Source of the DNA: Urechis unicinctus
Taxonomy: Eukaryota; Annelida; Polychaeta; Xenopneusta; Urechidae
DNA: 64,000 nt
NCBI GenBank assembly: GCA_034190875.2
Contig: CM067344.1
Location: 25,241,662-25,305,661 of the forward strand
Direction of reading: 5' to 3'
Positions 13,533-26,803 of the stretch are shown piece after piece; within the stretch, counting starts at the first letter, position 1; each line of letters opens with the position of its first letter. The notes under the pieces are model-generated. The model saw only the letters and a program-made list of their open reading frames with translations. It was not told the origin of the DNA and searched no databases. Position numbers and translations under genes: made by a program.

Positions 13533-15675
13533 CTAGTATAATTGATAAAAAATAGATAATATCTTGTCATTAGATACATTGGGATAGATGCATGGAATAT
13601 AATGTTGGTTCTTCCTAACACCAGAAACATTGCCCGTTGCATAGAATCAGCCTGTAGTAATGTCGCGCAATCGTACATATTCATCGATGACATTCAAATC
13701 TTTGTTATAGCTATACGTGGCTAAACGATGTGCTAGAACGTTATTTGCCTTTGTATGTGATGTAATCTTCTATACTATAATAGACTCGAAGTGATCCTCA
13801 GACACACTTGACAGCTTTGTGATACCACCAACACAATCATTATCTAGCGGAACCTGAAGCAATCGTAAAGCCATGCTTAAAACTCCAGAGTGAACGTATT
13901 CACAAGCTTAAGACAAAGGATATCAATGCTTAAACGAATGTGGGTATTTCTACGAATTTGAGATTTCTGTAACGTTTGCCTGTGATCTAAGGCAGACATT
14001 GTTAAGGGAACGGAGTGTGGTCCAAAGCGCAACTGGCGTCTGTTGCAGGTTTGACACATAATGGCAAATGTCGTGTGACAGTTTGGGCGCAATGGTATTC
14101 CATTTGCATACATTGGATTTACCTCCATTCGGTTAACTCTATGATATACCAGCAACTATCTAAAGACCATTGCGTAAGAAATGTGTCATGCATAAGACGG
14201 TCTCACCGCGAAAGCCTCGGATATGTGTCGATGGTCATGTTTGGCCGTAACCTCCTGTTCTCAAAAGACTTGCTGTGATCTGACGCCAGCAAAGTCTGTA
14301 GGGGCAGCTGGGCACATATCACATCGGGAGCGTCGGGGCAAGTGTTTGTGGTAATAGACTGTATTAGCCCCGCCGTATTTTATTCATACAGACTGTATGT
14401 CTATGAACATTACAACAGCTTACAATATTAACAGCAAAACTTGCATGCGTGTGTTGTTCATATCGACTTGCTGTAGTATAATGGTATGGCTAGAGCTGGC
14501 GGCGGATAAACATTTAGCAGTTTCCAGCGACACATATTGTTATAAATCAGCAATGACAAAATATCATCCCATGCACACTGCATTCAGGTACGACTAACAA
14601 CTGTGAGGGAGATCATGGCATCACAAAATGATTTTCTGTCATTCATTATATGTTTTCTAATTCATGACATGGTGTTGTGGTGAATGCTTGTTCATGTCTC
14701 TTCATTATGTTTGCTTCTAATATTCCGCTCATTCTCCGCCAAAGTTTTTAGTTCTTCATTTCAAGAAAGTACAGTTTTTAAACGCATATTTTATCAATAT
14801 ATATTCATTGTACTCTGTGTAAATTCATTTTTCTTAAATGAGTATGCATCTACCCATGTGGAATAGCTCGTAGTGAAACATTGATTAAGATTAATCAAGC
14901 TAGGTTGAAATGTCTCGGTCTAATTCATGTTAAGCATGTCGGCGGAGCATTCAGAGGCACATAAAGGTATCAAAGATAAGATTCGACGTAATGTTATTAT
15001 ATAAGATCCCCTCATGTAAATGCTGTGATGTCCATTGACAGGAAGATCACCTCGCATCAATCGACATTATTCCAGTATTCACCCGCTAGATTCCTGTCTA
15101 AATTCCTTATCAACAGACATTCGTGAGAAAAGTTGAAATAATGTTTACTTGCGTGCTTTCGTTTAACCACTGTATTTCGGAATAATAATAATTAGCACAC
15201 ATACCATACACATACTGCATAACGTTGAGAAAATGAAAACAGCAAGACATTTGTCTTCCTGGATATTCAAGGGTTAGATTACGGTAACTGTTTCCGAATT
15301 ATTTCTGGACCAGTACATTCATTCAGAGCTTATCCACTGAACTGTTTAGCAGCGCTATAAGACTACGGGTTTGGATAGCAATAATAATGAACACTGATAG
15401 GTTTCTTTGCGTGTGACTATAATAAGTGGACAGGCTAGGCGGCATCAATTTGGAATCGTAGAAAAGAAAACTTGTGGCTCTTCTACCACGATATATAGAA
15501 GAAATTTCCTCAAATGACATTGTGTATTTAATAGGATTTGTATACAAACGTGGCAAAATTATCCTTGATTTCGTTTAACATGATAGTTTGCCTACAACAA
15601 TGACAAACATGTTTAACATAAAGCATTCATAAAGCATATTTAAATACATTAATACAGAGCTTAGAACAACTTTAT

Positions 15676-15712
15676 CATGTTAATCATCTCCATCATGGAG
15701 ATGATTTACATG
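15676..15712. repeat. 37-base near-perfect palindrome, copy 1
   Basis: The arms are 18 bases around a single central C at 15,694, with one mismatch (T opposite T). The core is AATCATCTCCAT / ATGGAGATGATT. It is preserved in copy 2. A related 70-base piece at 7,695-7,765 keeps the left arm only. Confidence 0.88.
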
Positions 15713-18700
15713 ACCAGCACAGGCCATGCAAGGAAGATGCAAGGTGACACACCCACAAATTCGCGTGAGCGAGACACTTAACTTGCACGATAGTTAGTGA
15801 GTAATTGATATTGGGACTTAACTAAACACATATGATTAGTAAGAGCTATAAAAGTCAGGTTGACTTATTCATAAATTGGATCACCAAATTAGCTTTAGTT
15901 GTCATTTACACGAATTAATCTCAGATATCGATTGTAATGAAACACATACCTACAATTTAGATTATCAAGTATGTATGATTCAATAATATTTTGCGTTTGT
16001 TGTATCAGCTATTGTCCATTTTACACAACAATTGTTTGAGATGATCTTAACAAAACCACCATGTTGCACAAATATGTGAGTTGCCTATACCATTTGTTTG
16101 CATTGATTACTTGCTCCTAGTTGCGCGGATATAAATGCTAAGAAGCATGGAATATAAGCCCAGCAATGGGATGACATGAGCTGACAATATGTTGTATGTT
16201 CGCTAAGAAAATGCCATGCGACAACTGAGTTTGGTTATTCAAATATTTATCTTTTATCTTTGCATTCAATTATGTTTAACAAAGCAATCTAAAGGTATAT
16301 AAGGTTGTTGATGCGGTCTCAAACAAAGAGGTGATTATATGCGTTTTAGAAGCGTCAAAACAGTTAACGTTTGGCCTGATAAATAGATTTGTAACATATA
16401 TGTTCAAACCAATGATTTGATAATGTTGCCGCGGTGGCCGCTGATAACCGACAACCAACTCGTTCCTCCTGTATCTAAATCACATACGAAGATATGAAAC
16501 CACAAGCATACCTTTTGTTTATTCTTTGTAAAAACGCAAGAAATTATTTGAAACAATATCCAATAGGCTACTTTTTGGGGGAAAACTTATAAGCCTATTG
16601 GTAACAGCGGTAAGGACCAGCGGTAGGTTTTTCACTGGACAACTACATCTGTTGATATAAAAGACGCGACCAAGTCTCTCATAATAACAGACATGCGTGC
16701 GATTCAAATCCTCACGGAGCGCTTAATCAAGTTGGCGGCGTTCACCCAGCACCTGATAAACTCTCTCGCTGCCCAGTCAGTTCCCACACACAACCCATCA
16801 TCATCCAAACAACGTAGTTGTTATATGGGTACACGTGCCTTTCACGTTCAATACACAGCGCGCGTATTTATGATGGCACTTTGTTATGACGAGCACATCG
16901 AATTGAAATATAATATCCTCAATTATGCAATAAGCGGTATGTACCTGTTAGTCTCAATAATAACGGAAGAAGCCGTTGTATATGAACGTTGCCAAGATAG
17001 TGGTTTTTAGGTGTATATGCGTACCGGCAATGTAAGTAGCCCTGTCGACTGTTTTGCTTGACAATTTATGTTCCTAGCGCAATAAACTTATTGATCATAC
17101 AAATTCGCATGGGGGCACCATTGTAACTGGTTTAATGGCTCCTATGGATAGAAAGGTTAAACTACATCTAAATCGTTATCGATGGGGGGATCGATCGATC
17201 AATGCACTTGTACGTCGACCTCGTCAATGCTGCAAAGCGTATGAGTACAGCTATGTACAATTACATTATAACATAATTGGTGCACTAACAACTCTGCGCG
17301 ATAAAATGCTGACTTAATCATAATATATACATGGCTTCTTCAATCTTAAACCATGCAGAGTTATATCTCTCGATGAAAACTAAGCATCAACAATAATCCG
17401 TCAGCCAGCTATTGGTGTAAGGTAGAAATATGCGAATGTGCAAATTTTATCAACAATTTCTTGGGAAAAAATCCGTTAGCATATGATATTGCGAAAAACT
17501 TCGGGTGAAATAATAAGCGACTAAAAACATTGTAATAAGTTATCATTGAGGTTAAATAAAGTTTGCATATTAGATTCAACTACTTCGAAATACGAGCCGT
17601 TATTCTGGATTTCTAAATGATCCGGTTAATCTTGCTGTTTCCTACCATCTGTTGTATGAGTACAATGTGATAAGGCACGAGAGTCCAAGAGATCATTGAA
17701 TTTCACTTCAGTGAAGCCAATTTATTCATCTCCGTCCCACCGGATGCCCTGCAACGATGTATGATCTGATATGAGCGCCACTCATGAACATTGCCATAGT
17801 GCCTGGGTAGCATAACATTGGTGACGGTTCTTCAACTGCTGCTGAACGATTAGTAAATCTTATCGCAAACAACCTGATACTCCGGAGAGTGTGGCAACCT
17901 TTCCATATTAACTGTCATGCTTGTCAGAAGGACCCATAATTCATAAACATTCTCTCTTGGGTACGCCGAGAGACGCCGTGCAAGTTGACTGGGTGCATTC
18001 AATCTGAAAGATTTTGATTACGAACATTAGCGCTCCACATGTGATGCAAAGCTCTGAATAGTAACTTATATTCTACTAAATTTTCACTTTTTTGACGTAC
18101 ACCTGCTTGGTACGGCTCGTCCATAAATCTCTTTCGCCATATCATCGACAACTCACAGACTATAAGAAGTCTGCCCAATATACCCCTAATATAATATATG
18201 TACTGTATGGTGCTTCCAGAATATCAATGTGATGCCGTAGGCTTAGAGCTGGATTATGCTTAAGTGCTGACATTATGTTGATATATCTCTATGACCATAT
18301 ACAGGAATAAATGCCGATATAGCAAATTTTATTCTGACAGCAAGCTTCGGAACGGGAAAATGTGGTGGATTATTTTTACGCAATAATATTTTTAGCAGGA
18401 TATCCAAATGGCGATGTTATATTTCGGATATTTTATCAGCGCCGCCTACGTCATCAGAACTTGGCGTTTAAAGACGAGGGTATTCTGTAAGCAGCAATTC
18501 AAGCGAGACAAATGATGAATACAATCGCATTGAATACGTTTATCCGTTCCATATTCGACGCTCTGCAATAAATCATTATCAATGTTTGGTTATTGTTCGC
18601 TCCAGCTAAGTCGCTTGCAGCAGTATAAACATTCGATTATCATGCTTTTTCGCCGATGGGAGTCGTCAACACTGGTTTATGAAGATAAGATCGTGATTTA

Positions 18701-20975
18701 CTTGGTTGTTTTGATCACTGTGATAAATAGCTTCGACCATTTTTTTAGAACTAACAGGGAATTGATATGGGGAACCTTCATTAACGGCAAGGTTATCTGT
18801 CTCCTCGGTTTATATCATAACCTTGTTTCATCATCTGAACCGCCCCACCTGCGTCATCGCATTCTTACTTTATCACCGAAATATGTATTGTTCTGCATAT
18901 CAGGAAATTCTAAGCGATATTTGTTATTTAACAGCTTCATCTACGTTACCTGACCTTCATGACCTTTATGAACATATTCAAACATGGCCAGCGAAACATA
19001 TTGAGTTCGTTATAAAATAGAACTTCTCTGTTCCACGAATGTCCGATTAAATTTTGATTTATAAGCAGCAAAATGTATAGAAGGCCCGACATCAGTGAAA
19101 ATATTTCTGAAATTCCGGCAATTGTCTGCATTCGGATCAGTGCAAATCTTTGTTGCCCGCAGTGTATCTGATTCACGCAAAGAAGATAAATGTCATTATG
19201 TTGCGTGGCAAATCACGTGGGTTTCCCCTTGCATACCAGCGTTAAGAGAATCACAGTGAATCTCAGCACTCAATTACTGGCATTCGACAATGAGTTCAAT
19301 ATTTGTTCAGCAGATGGTCAGAAATAGTCAATTTGCGACGTCAAACATCATACAGCGCTATGGGCCGGAACTCATGAAGCGATACGAGATAATTGGTTAC
19401 TGGTTGTTAAGCTTCTGCAAGAGGACTACCGTTTGCTGTTCTGTCAGCATTTGCAAAGCTAAATAGTAGGCATTGAACTGATATAGACAGTAAGTGTTTG
19501 CTACGGTTTGCGGCACAAATTCGGTATGAACAAAGTAACTTAATACCATCAAGCAAACGTAAAGTAACATATAGGTGTTCTTGGTCAGATTGTAAGCTGA
19601 TGGTTGAAGTGAATAAAAAGCGAATCTTGGACATACTTTGAGACTGACCTTCGCCCCCGTATCAAAAGCACAGGAACATCTTGAGCAATTGCGATTCTTT
19701 AGCCGGATCGTGCAGGGTGTTTCTCTGATTATGTTGATTCTCGTTCGTCAAACATTTCTATGAGTGCTCACATATCTGAAACTACATGTAAGTAGACAAT
19801 GGGATTAATTTCTACAAATTGATATAATGTAGTCCGTCGTTTTGTTGCGTGCGTCTTTGGTACTCGCCTGGACACTTGATAAGGTTATATTTTCAGTGCG
19901 CGACTTTGAGTAAATCTCATCGACTGAGGTCATACATCCGAGCCGCTCTAGCTCAGGCTGTGGTAAGCTGCCATGACAACTGCTCAATGTTTTGGAAATA
20001 TTCGAATTCTATTGGTGTCGTTGGGATGCAGATTGATATATTGGCGATTGGTTCCGGTGTATAAACATGGCGCCATTCCAGAATTCTCTTCGACTTTATA
20101 TAGCAAAATGTAGCTGAGTAGATATTACATTACGAGGACAATTTACCCTAACGATCGCCAAAACACGACATTAATGTGCCTTAGCAAAAGAGCACCATTC
20201 ATATCAGCAATGGTGACATATACATACCACGTACCACAAGCATACCGGAAGAGCGATTGCCATAAGCATCATATATTAACGAGCGCAATCAGAGGAGATA
20301 TGTGAATTATTTAAAGGAATTGTGCCTTTGATTATACAGGCATGAGCTTCAGTCCATGATTCGAGTATGCCATAATAACAATCTTTGGCTATTTTTCATA
20401 TGACAACAACGGCGTTCATTTTCCAAAATGGCCGCCAGTGTTGGATATTTTTACAGTAGATTAGATTCTAGACCACTAAGGATCTTGATCCTGGTTAGTG
20501 ATTCTACATTGTAAAAGATTTGAAAAGCAGTGGTGCTATTTGCATCAAGCATCAAGCATCGTAGCATTTATAAAAGAGAATATATTAGAAATTTATTAAT
20601 AAAATACGTAATTCAATAATCCAATCGATGATCGGTTTGTTAGATCAGCCGGCCCTAAACATTGAGGCATGAAAGACTAGCACTAAATAAGTAGTCAAGA
20701 AGAATTGTGTGTTTTAGCTAAGCGATACAGTAAATGCAGTATGATCATAGGAGTGATGAGTGATACAATTTCAACGCCTTATTGTGATGAATTGTGATTT
20801 ATGTTTTGGTTGTCAGTTTATTATTACTAAGGAACGTGTGTATCTGACAGTCGCTGACAACAGCGAAATGTACGCAACGTACAAGCAGTCGACAAACAGG
20901 CGATGGGACAGAAGCGATACACACGAAACAGAGCTCATTTAGATAAGGCATCATAGACCACGGACACACATATGA

Positions 20976-21233
20976 CATGCGTTAGGAAAGATTTATATCA
21001 AATGCGCGTATCATATTGTGTATGCAGTTGACCATCCAGCTAGGATCAAGATAAATGTCAGGGTAAACTATCGCGAAGAACATCAGGTATGTCTGTTATG
21101 CAAGGAATCGAAATGCATTGCGCTATCCGAATACTATCAAGGAAATACCTGCATGGATGGCACATATTTGATTGAAACAACTTGTATACAATCCCACGCA
21201 AATATGTGTTGTGAAAATTGCTTTGACTATTGA
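20976..21233 (+). CDS. Cysteine-rich open frame, possible exon, copy 2
   Basis: The frame is open from a stop at 20,973 to the stop at 21,231-21,233, giving 85 residues with nine cysteines. They are arranged as one near the start, then C-x2-C-x3-C, two spaced cysteines, and CC-x2-C at the end (MCCENCFDY). There is no good ATG, so if it is real it is an internal or terminal exon. A consensus-like donor (CAG/GTATGT, after EEHQ) sits inside the frame at about 21,087, so an exon could end there instead. A preceding 60-codon frame at 20,760-20,942 is also present in copy 1 (5,504) with several amino-acid changes. I do not recognise a family. It may be chance. Confidence 0.3.
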   Translation, partial: HALGKIYIKCAYHIVYAVDHPARIKINVRVNYREEHQVCLLCKESKCIALSEYYQGNTCMDGTYLIETTCIQSHANMCCENCFDY

Positions 21234-21435
21234 ACATTGTGTTTCTTATTGTTGGTCGCATCGATCAGTGGCTCGATTATCCGTATACCTCCAGAGAAGC
21301 TGCGTCTCTTTTGGATGAGGTGTGGCTGGTATTCAGTGCTTAAAATAGGTAGAATCCAACGGTTGACGACCACCAATCGTGCTGCTCTCTCAGCTTGGAT
21401 TGAGTACTAGTTATAAGTAGGTCATGGAGTTGTTG
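21128..21435. other. Segment present in copy 2 and missing from copy 1
   Basis: Copy 1 goes from CGCTATCCG directly to a sequence close to TTGCCTGGATATCATAATAGC, while copy 2 has about 300 additional bases. They include the second half of the cysteine-rich frame at 20,976-21,233. I infer a deletion in copy 1, because the copy 1 frame is cut mid-way. Confidence 0.7.
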
Positions 21436-23656
21436 CCTGGATATCATAATAGCATGGTGCCATCTTATCATGTATGCGTTATGTAAGCTCTTGTCTAACT
21501 ATCAGCGAACTTGCAAGAGTCCGTAAACTACCTCCATATATAAATCTGGATCGGCAAAAGAACTCTGCTAGACTGTATGTAATATGCTCGCAGCTGCGGG
21601 AAAAACCAACTCTTGCAAAACTGGACTAGCTGAGCAGAGTAAAAGATAATACTGCTTTGACGATTGGTAATGCCAAGCATAAATCTCAAAATTGACCATC
21701 CAGTATGGCTGTATTTAGAAGTCTGTGACACTGCAAGGATTATTTCCACATTATATAAGTGATATTGGATTATTCGATTTGAAACCCCACCAGCAGCCTC
21801 TAGGAGCTCAGTCGTCGATGCTTTTTAGACGCGGTAATTGAAAGAATTAACGAGTGGTAACTGATTGACCTGATGCAATGCATATGCGCTATCATGTCAT
21901 AGGTGTACTTTCAACACGGCAATTGTTTCGTTTTCCTCTAGAGCATTGCATATGCAACGCTGCTACAAGGTTAAATGCGTATCTACCTGTGTATTAACAC
22001 CTTTTAACTAGGGTTACTACACTAGCGACCCGTAATGAGATGAAATTAGTTTAAAAACGGAACTGCGAAACTTCATTTAAGTATATTCTCTTCCAATCAG
22101 CTATGCACTAATGTGCAAGTCGCTGACCATGCATTGGTTCATTAACTGTCTTACATATCTTTGAAATCGGATTCCTGCTAGCTATGTCTAGTTCTGGCTT
22201 GTTTCGACCATCATCCCTTCTGATGACTCGATTAGACAATCTACATCTTCCTGCTGTTAAAACAAAACAAACACGTTTCTCCTTTTTACCTAAGTGCTTA
22301 CATAAAGCATAGATATATTTGTATGAAACAGTTGCACTACATAAGAACAATGTTATTTATTAATATTGTTTTCATTATTACCAATACACTAAAACTATCA
22401 TCAAACTTGGCTATTGTTTTGTCATAGTCGATTGCAGGCGAGTTCGGCAGCTTATTATAGAAGCAATCATTGGACTTGGTGCTTAGCGAGATAACATTGA
22501 TACCCAGTGCGTTACATAATCTCCAATCAGACATGTTTGCCGAAGCAAAAGCAATGTGGGTCACCTATTTTGGGTAAATCTGTTCATCTTGAACGTGTAT
22601 AAGAACATTATTCCCAAATCACGTCTGGCAGGTAAATGTGCTCACAATGAAGCACACTGTGCCATTTACTTTGCACTAATATACGCTGAGGTAAGATTTG
22701 ATAACAGATATATGCAATGTAATATAGTGACATACAGAGCATTATGAAACCCTAGTGACCTCAGTCTATAAGCAGTATTACTTCAGGTTTGACTTATTGC
22801 GTCGATGACCAATCATATACCTCTACATATCTATCTATATCTTCTTTACGGTAAATGAAGCAGTGGCGTTCTTGGTTCCTTGGTTTGTGCATCAGCCTTA
22901 TGCGATACGCTAAGTAATAACTCGGATTTAGTTAACGAGTTTAAAGCACTGTGATTAAGTGCACTGACAGCTCCCTTTAGTCTTCAGTATTATATTGCCT
23001 ATAGAAATTGTGCATATTTGCACGTTTCTGCATCAAGGGCATCTGTAGTTGTGTTGTTTTGTATTTGGCCACGATAACACAATCATGAACAAAGATTGTA
23101 ATCATATATAACACCTGTGAAAATACACACACCTACAGAACACAGACTAACGACTCCATGTTATCTATATATGCGCTATAGAAACGTTCCCTACACCAGA
23201 TTATGTACTTCTAACGACCAATTCATGCGCATAAGCTGGCTTCGTAAAACAATTGCTAGGTGAGGTAAAGTGAGAACCACAGCGCTTCAATTATATTGAT
23301 CACAACCGTGGAAACAATGTTCTAACTATGAACACCATACATATTTGGAAGTGTCTCGCCGTTTGGGTTGCTGATAAAGCGCCTTGTAATCAGTTTCACA
23401 GTAGTCATTATAGCGTTACTGTTTTGTATATAAGCTATTTTACGACAAAATTATTAGAAATGTTCACGGAAATAATACGTTGTAGAAATATGTGCATTGT
23501 CAATATTGTTAGTTTGCAGGTTCCCGCATCGATCCATAGAAACAAAATTACTAACGCGTATGGGATAATATGAGTTGGAGCACAGTGGAGTTTTTCTAGG
23601 GCATGCAATAAGCCGATCGCATTTGGTCTTACAACGTGTGTTAAATAACCGGTTTA

Positions 23657-23953
23657 GTGTGTTGTAAATGCATTGCACATTTGGGAACGGTGTTAATTGA
23701 GCGGCTTAGTGGTTTACATAAACAAAAGACAGAAGGTGGTTACTGTGATAATCCTTACTTACCTTGCAATCTTAGGCTAAACCATTGCTTCGTGGACATT
23801 CAAAACGTTAATGTCAGGAGCGAGCTGCATCATTGCACATACTTAAGCAGCTACAGACGAGTCTGCACCAACTTATACGGACGTGATGGACGAGCATTCA
23901 CTATCTCATTCATGTCGTTGTCCAGTGGCTGCGGGAGGGAATATTTTAATTAG
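23657..23953 (+). CDS. Unrecognised cysteine-rich open frame, copy 2
   Basis: This is the copy 2 version of the frame at 10,180-10,482, with 98 codons and the same cysteines. A six-base deletion removes two codons after NVNV without changing frame. An indel of that size is weak evidence for coding, because only one such event can be seen. Confidence 0.25.
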   Translation: MCCKCIAHLGTVLIERLSGLHKQKTEGGYCDNPYLPCNLRLNHCFVDIQNVNVRSELHHCTYLSSYRRVCTNLYGRDGRAFTISFMSLSSGCGREYFN

Positions 23954-24417
23954 CATTCGATAAGCTTACTGTATGTTACGCCATGTTGGTTTCTGCGCCG
24001 CTGTCATAACCCTGGAGTTATAAAAGTAATCGACTATGCCCATAAACAGGACATCCGTGCCGCATTATGGACAATTTGAGATATATAAACGGGCAGATCA
24101 AGGGCAAATTGCTGAAGTAGTCCACTAATTTCGCGTTCTAAGAGAGTTTGATGCTATCAATGGATTATTGTTATGTGTTTGTTGTCTCGATTCTTGTTTG
24201 ATCAATATTCTGAGTACTAGAGCACTTACTGTCTTTATCATTACCAACTGCCGTCCAAAATACAACGATTATGCAGTAAATGTGCGTCTGTCACTGAAAC
24301 TTTCCACTGGCACTGTGTTGACTGGTTCAACGCGGGTATTCGTTGAGGAACAGAACTTCCGTACCCAAATCTTCAACCCCACACTGAGATCACTATACTT
24401 ACAAAACCCGATCCCCC

Positions 24418-24780
24418 TGAGGGTCCGGGGGAAGAATAGGCCCACTGTATCCTTCTGCATGTCGTAAGAGGCGATTATTAGGGGGCAACCTGTTGGCTAC
24501 GGGTCGCGGCTCGTGTCGGTGGAAGATGGGATCCTGATAGTTGAGTTGAGAGGTCTTTACGAGTGCTATAACTGCAACATACCATTCTGGCCTGGATTAA
24601 AACTAGACGAGAGGCTTAATGGCAAGATCCAGTCAATCGGCTGGTGGTGACTTGCCCCAGAATAATCTTTTCCATGTTTATTTTTTACCATCTCCATTCT
24701 TTTATTTATTCTAGAAGGCTGCTGCTTAATCAGGTCAATCATATCTATTGACATTTTATGACTTAACTTGTGCCGTTAAC
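24418..24780 (+). mobile_element. SINE-like retroposon fragment, copy 2
   Basis: Same insertion as at 10,937, nearly identical. It reads GTTGGCTACGGGTCGCGG where copy 1 has a small change. The tail is missing as in copy 1. Confidence 0.55.
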
Positions 24781-24933
24781 GACTATACTCATCGTAATCA
24801 CGCCGCGCGCAATGTATCATTGTTCCAGCATCGACATATCTCGATGACATACATATTGGACTGCACATTCTGTCCCTTAATTCCTTTGGGAATTCGTAAC
24901 AAGACGGTGTGCCGTTTGTTTTACCAACCCTGA
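24748..24933 (+). CDS. Short open frame conserved in three copies, copy 2
   Basis: This is the copy 2 equivalent of 11,277-11,462, with one amino-acid difference (M to L in NVSMFQ). Confidence 0.28.
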   Translation: MTFYDLTCAVNDYTHRNHAARNVSLFQHRHISMTYILDCTFCPLIPLGIRNKTVCRLFYQP

Positions 24934-26610
24934 TGTAATAACCCTGACCCATGTTGTGATGTCCCTTTACATTAGGTGCTGCGGTGAAACAGATCATTGA
25001 GTCGCTAGCTTAACTGGTCTTTATCATGCTGCCACGCAAACAGGGACATTAACAAGACCGCTCGGTGACTTTGCATTCCTAAGCTAAGCGTAGAAACAGC
25101 ATTTCACCATTGCTACATATAGGACAGGAGTGTGCTGGTGAATAAAGCCTCAATATTGCGCAGTTTAGTTCCCAGCACCGTATAAAGCTAAAGCTATTAA
25201 GTGATTGTCCATCTCTTTCGGATCTTCACTCGCACGGGGCTTTAAGGAATCTTTGCTTGCGTCACCGGCTTTTCACAGAGCGGCTTTATTCGTCAATTGT
25301 TACCTCTAGTTTTTGCGCCACTTTCACCGAATACGCATATGCATTGGTCCTGCTGTTTTTCTGCGTCTGCTGCGGACGTGCTTACCTCAATCGTGGTTCT
25401 TTCTGTCACAGCGGTTAGCATTGGCGCGGTCGCAGCCGGTCGAATATTCGTAGGCTGATGTGAGTTTCTCTGCTGAGCAGCGTGAACCAAATCAGTACGT
25501 ATCCATTTAAACTTGGAGACGAACGAGTTAGTAACATAACCAGTGCATTAGCTGACTAATAAAGAACTGACACGCCTTTCATGCGGCAGACTTTACTGCT
25601 TGCAATAACTGATTTTTCAAACATGGTGATGCACTTGCATACATTAATACCCAAGCACGAGGGGAATGGAATAAACATCAATTAGAGACGAAAATAAGCG
25701 AAAGCGATTCCCGCGAAACCACAAATATATCCATGCTCTAATTACAAACCCTTTTCAAGTATTCCTTCGAGTTGGTTTAAATCTTGATTAAGTATCGAAC
25801 TGTAATTATATATGTTGACCACAATATATCGCACTGTAATTCACCATCATTAAATAATGGTGATGAGTTAGAGTCTCAATAAATCTTCAACTTTACCTAG
25901 GTGAGTTTCGTTTAATTTTTCATTTTCCTATAAACTACGATACTAAATCAGGGAAAGCTAGACCGACACTGTGCTGCTCGACTTCAGTGAATGTTTGTGA
26001 AGTAAATCGGCCTTACAATTGATGGTTAGTGTCTATCCCATATTGTGATTAGTTTGATGTAGGTGGATTTAGGCTGGAATGACTTTTAGAACATTAATGC
26101 GCGTAGAGACCGATGTCCGCATTGAATGATACAGCCCACGTTTTGTTAGTAGTTTGTACTCATAAATAAGGAAAGTGCTAGTTCAATGGCTGCGTGGTGT
26201 TATACTGAACAGAAAAGGGGCAAATACTTTAACCTTCCGCAAGTTTTAGAGAGATTTTTGTAGCCTATATGGGATCGGCATTTCAATAATGACCAACATC
26301 TAGTAGTACAGAATGAACACCAAGGGAGTAGTTTGTCGCAAACAATCTAGTTTATTTATCCGCAATCGTTTGCATATGTCCTGAGTTTCATCCGGCACGC
26401 TCCTATGTACACGAAGGGCCTTCCAAGACTTAGATGAATGCTTGTAAAAGTTTCACAACGAAAGCATTGTAAGTTTGATAGGTCCAAATCATCATAATTC
26501 CGATGCAATACGGTAAGTTAATTACTGACTATCATGGTGAGTTAGAACTGGGGAAATGTTGTACGTAAGTCGTTACGATGGTTACGCATAATGACAAAAT
26601 TATTTTTCAG

Positions 26611-26787
26611 ATGAATCGGATTTTCAGACGTAGATGCCTTTCCATAAATTGTCAGTGCGTTTATTGTGATAGCGTCACGAACGGCGATATATTTAGCACA
26701 TATTGGATAACCTGCCGACCATACTATCTGCGTGCAGATATTGTCCGCCCATTTTCTGATGCATATTATTCGATTACCTCACCATAA
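26611..26787 (+). CDS. Candidate terminal exon, copy 2
   Basis: This matches 13,340-13,516 with F to C (giving a fifth cysteine) and T to I changes. The acceptor and stop are preserved. Confidence 0.3.
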   Translation: MNRIFRRRCLSINCQCVYCDSVTNGDIFSTYWITCRPYYLRADIVRPFSDAYYSITSP

Positions 26788-26803
26788 ACCGGTCATGACC
26801 GGT
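26788..26803. repeat. Perfect 16-base palindrome, copy 2 (paired change)
   Basis: ACCGGTCATGACCGGT is the counterpart of 13,517-13,532. It is self-complementary with a compensatory pair of substitutions. Confidence 0.9.

Larger units (their letters stand above)
10..18101. repeat. Large tandem duplication, copy 1 (18.1 kb, longest form)
   Basis: The copy begins at CCTGCTTGG and runs until the same sequence recurs at 18,102. Positions 10-2,392, 5,305-6,616 and 8,457-18,101 align with copy 2 almost base for base. Two blocks, 2,393-5,304 and 6,617-8,456, are missing from copy 2. Copy 1 has its own small losses: about 20 bases near 10,195, about 42 near 1,596, and about 300 near 5,870 that are present in copy 2. 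The DNA is AT-rich, and open frames are short and mostly broken between copies. The window starts inside or at the edge of this copy, so a further copy upstream cannot be excluded. Confidence 0.93.

Noticed and set aside
16693..17010. 105-codon frame in copy 1
   Set aside because: Copy 2 has a TAT to TAA change and a short frame-shifting deletion, with no sign of constraint.
18582..18953. 123-codon hydrophobic frame in copy 2 as a membrane protein gene
   Set aside because: Copy 1 has an in-frame stop (GAT TAG), and copy 1 and copy 3 differ by a single-base length change in the T-run, so the frame is not maintained. The AT-rich composition gives hydrophobic residues by chance.
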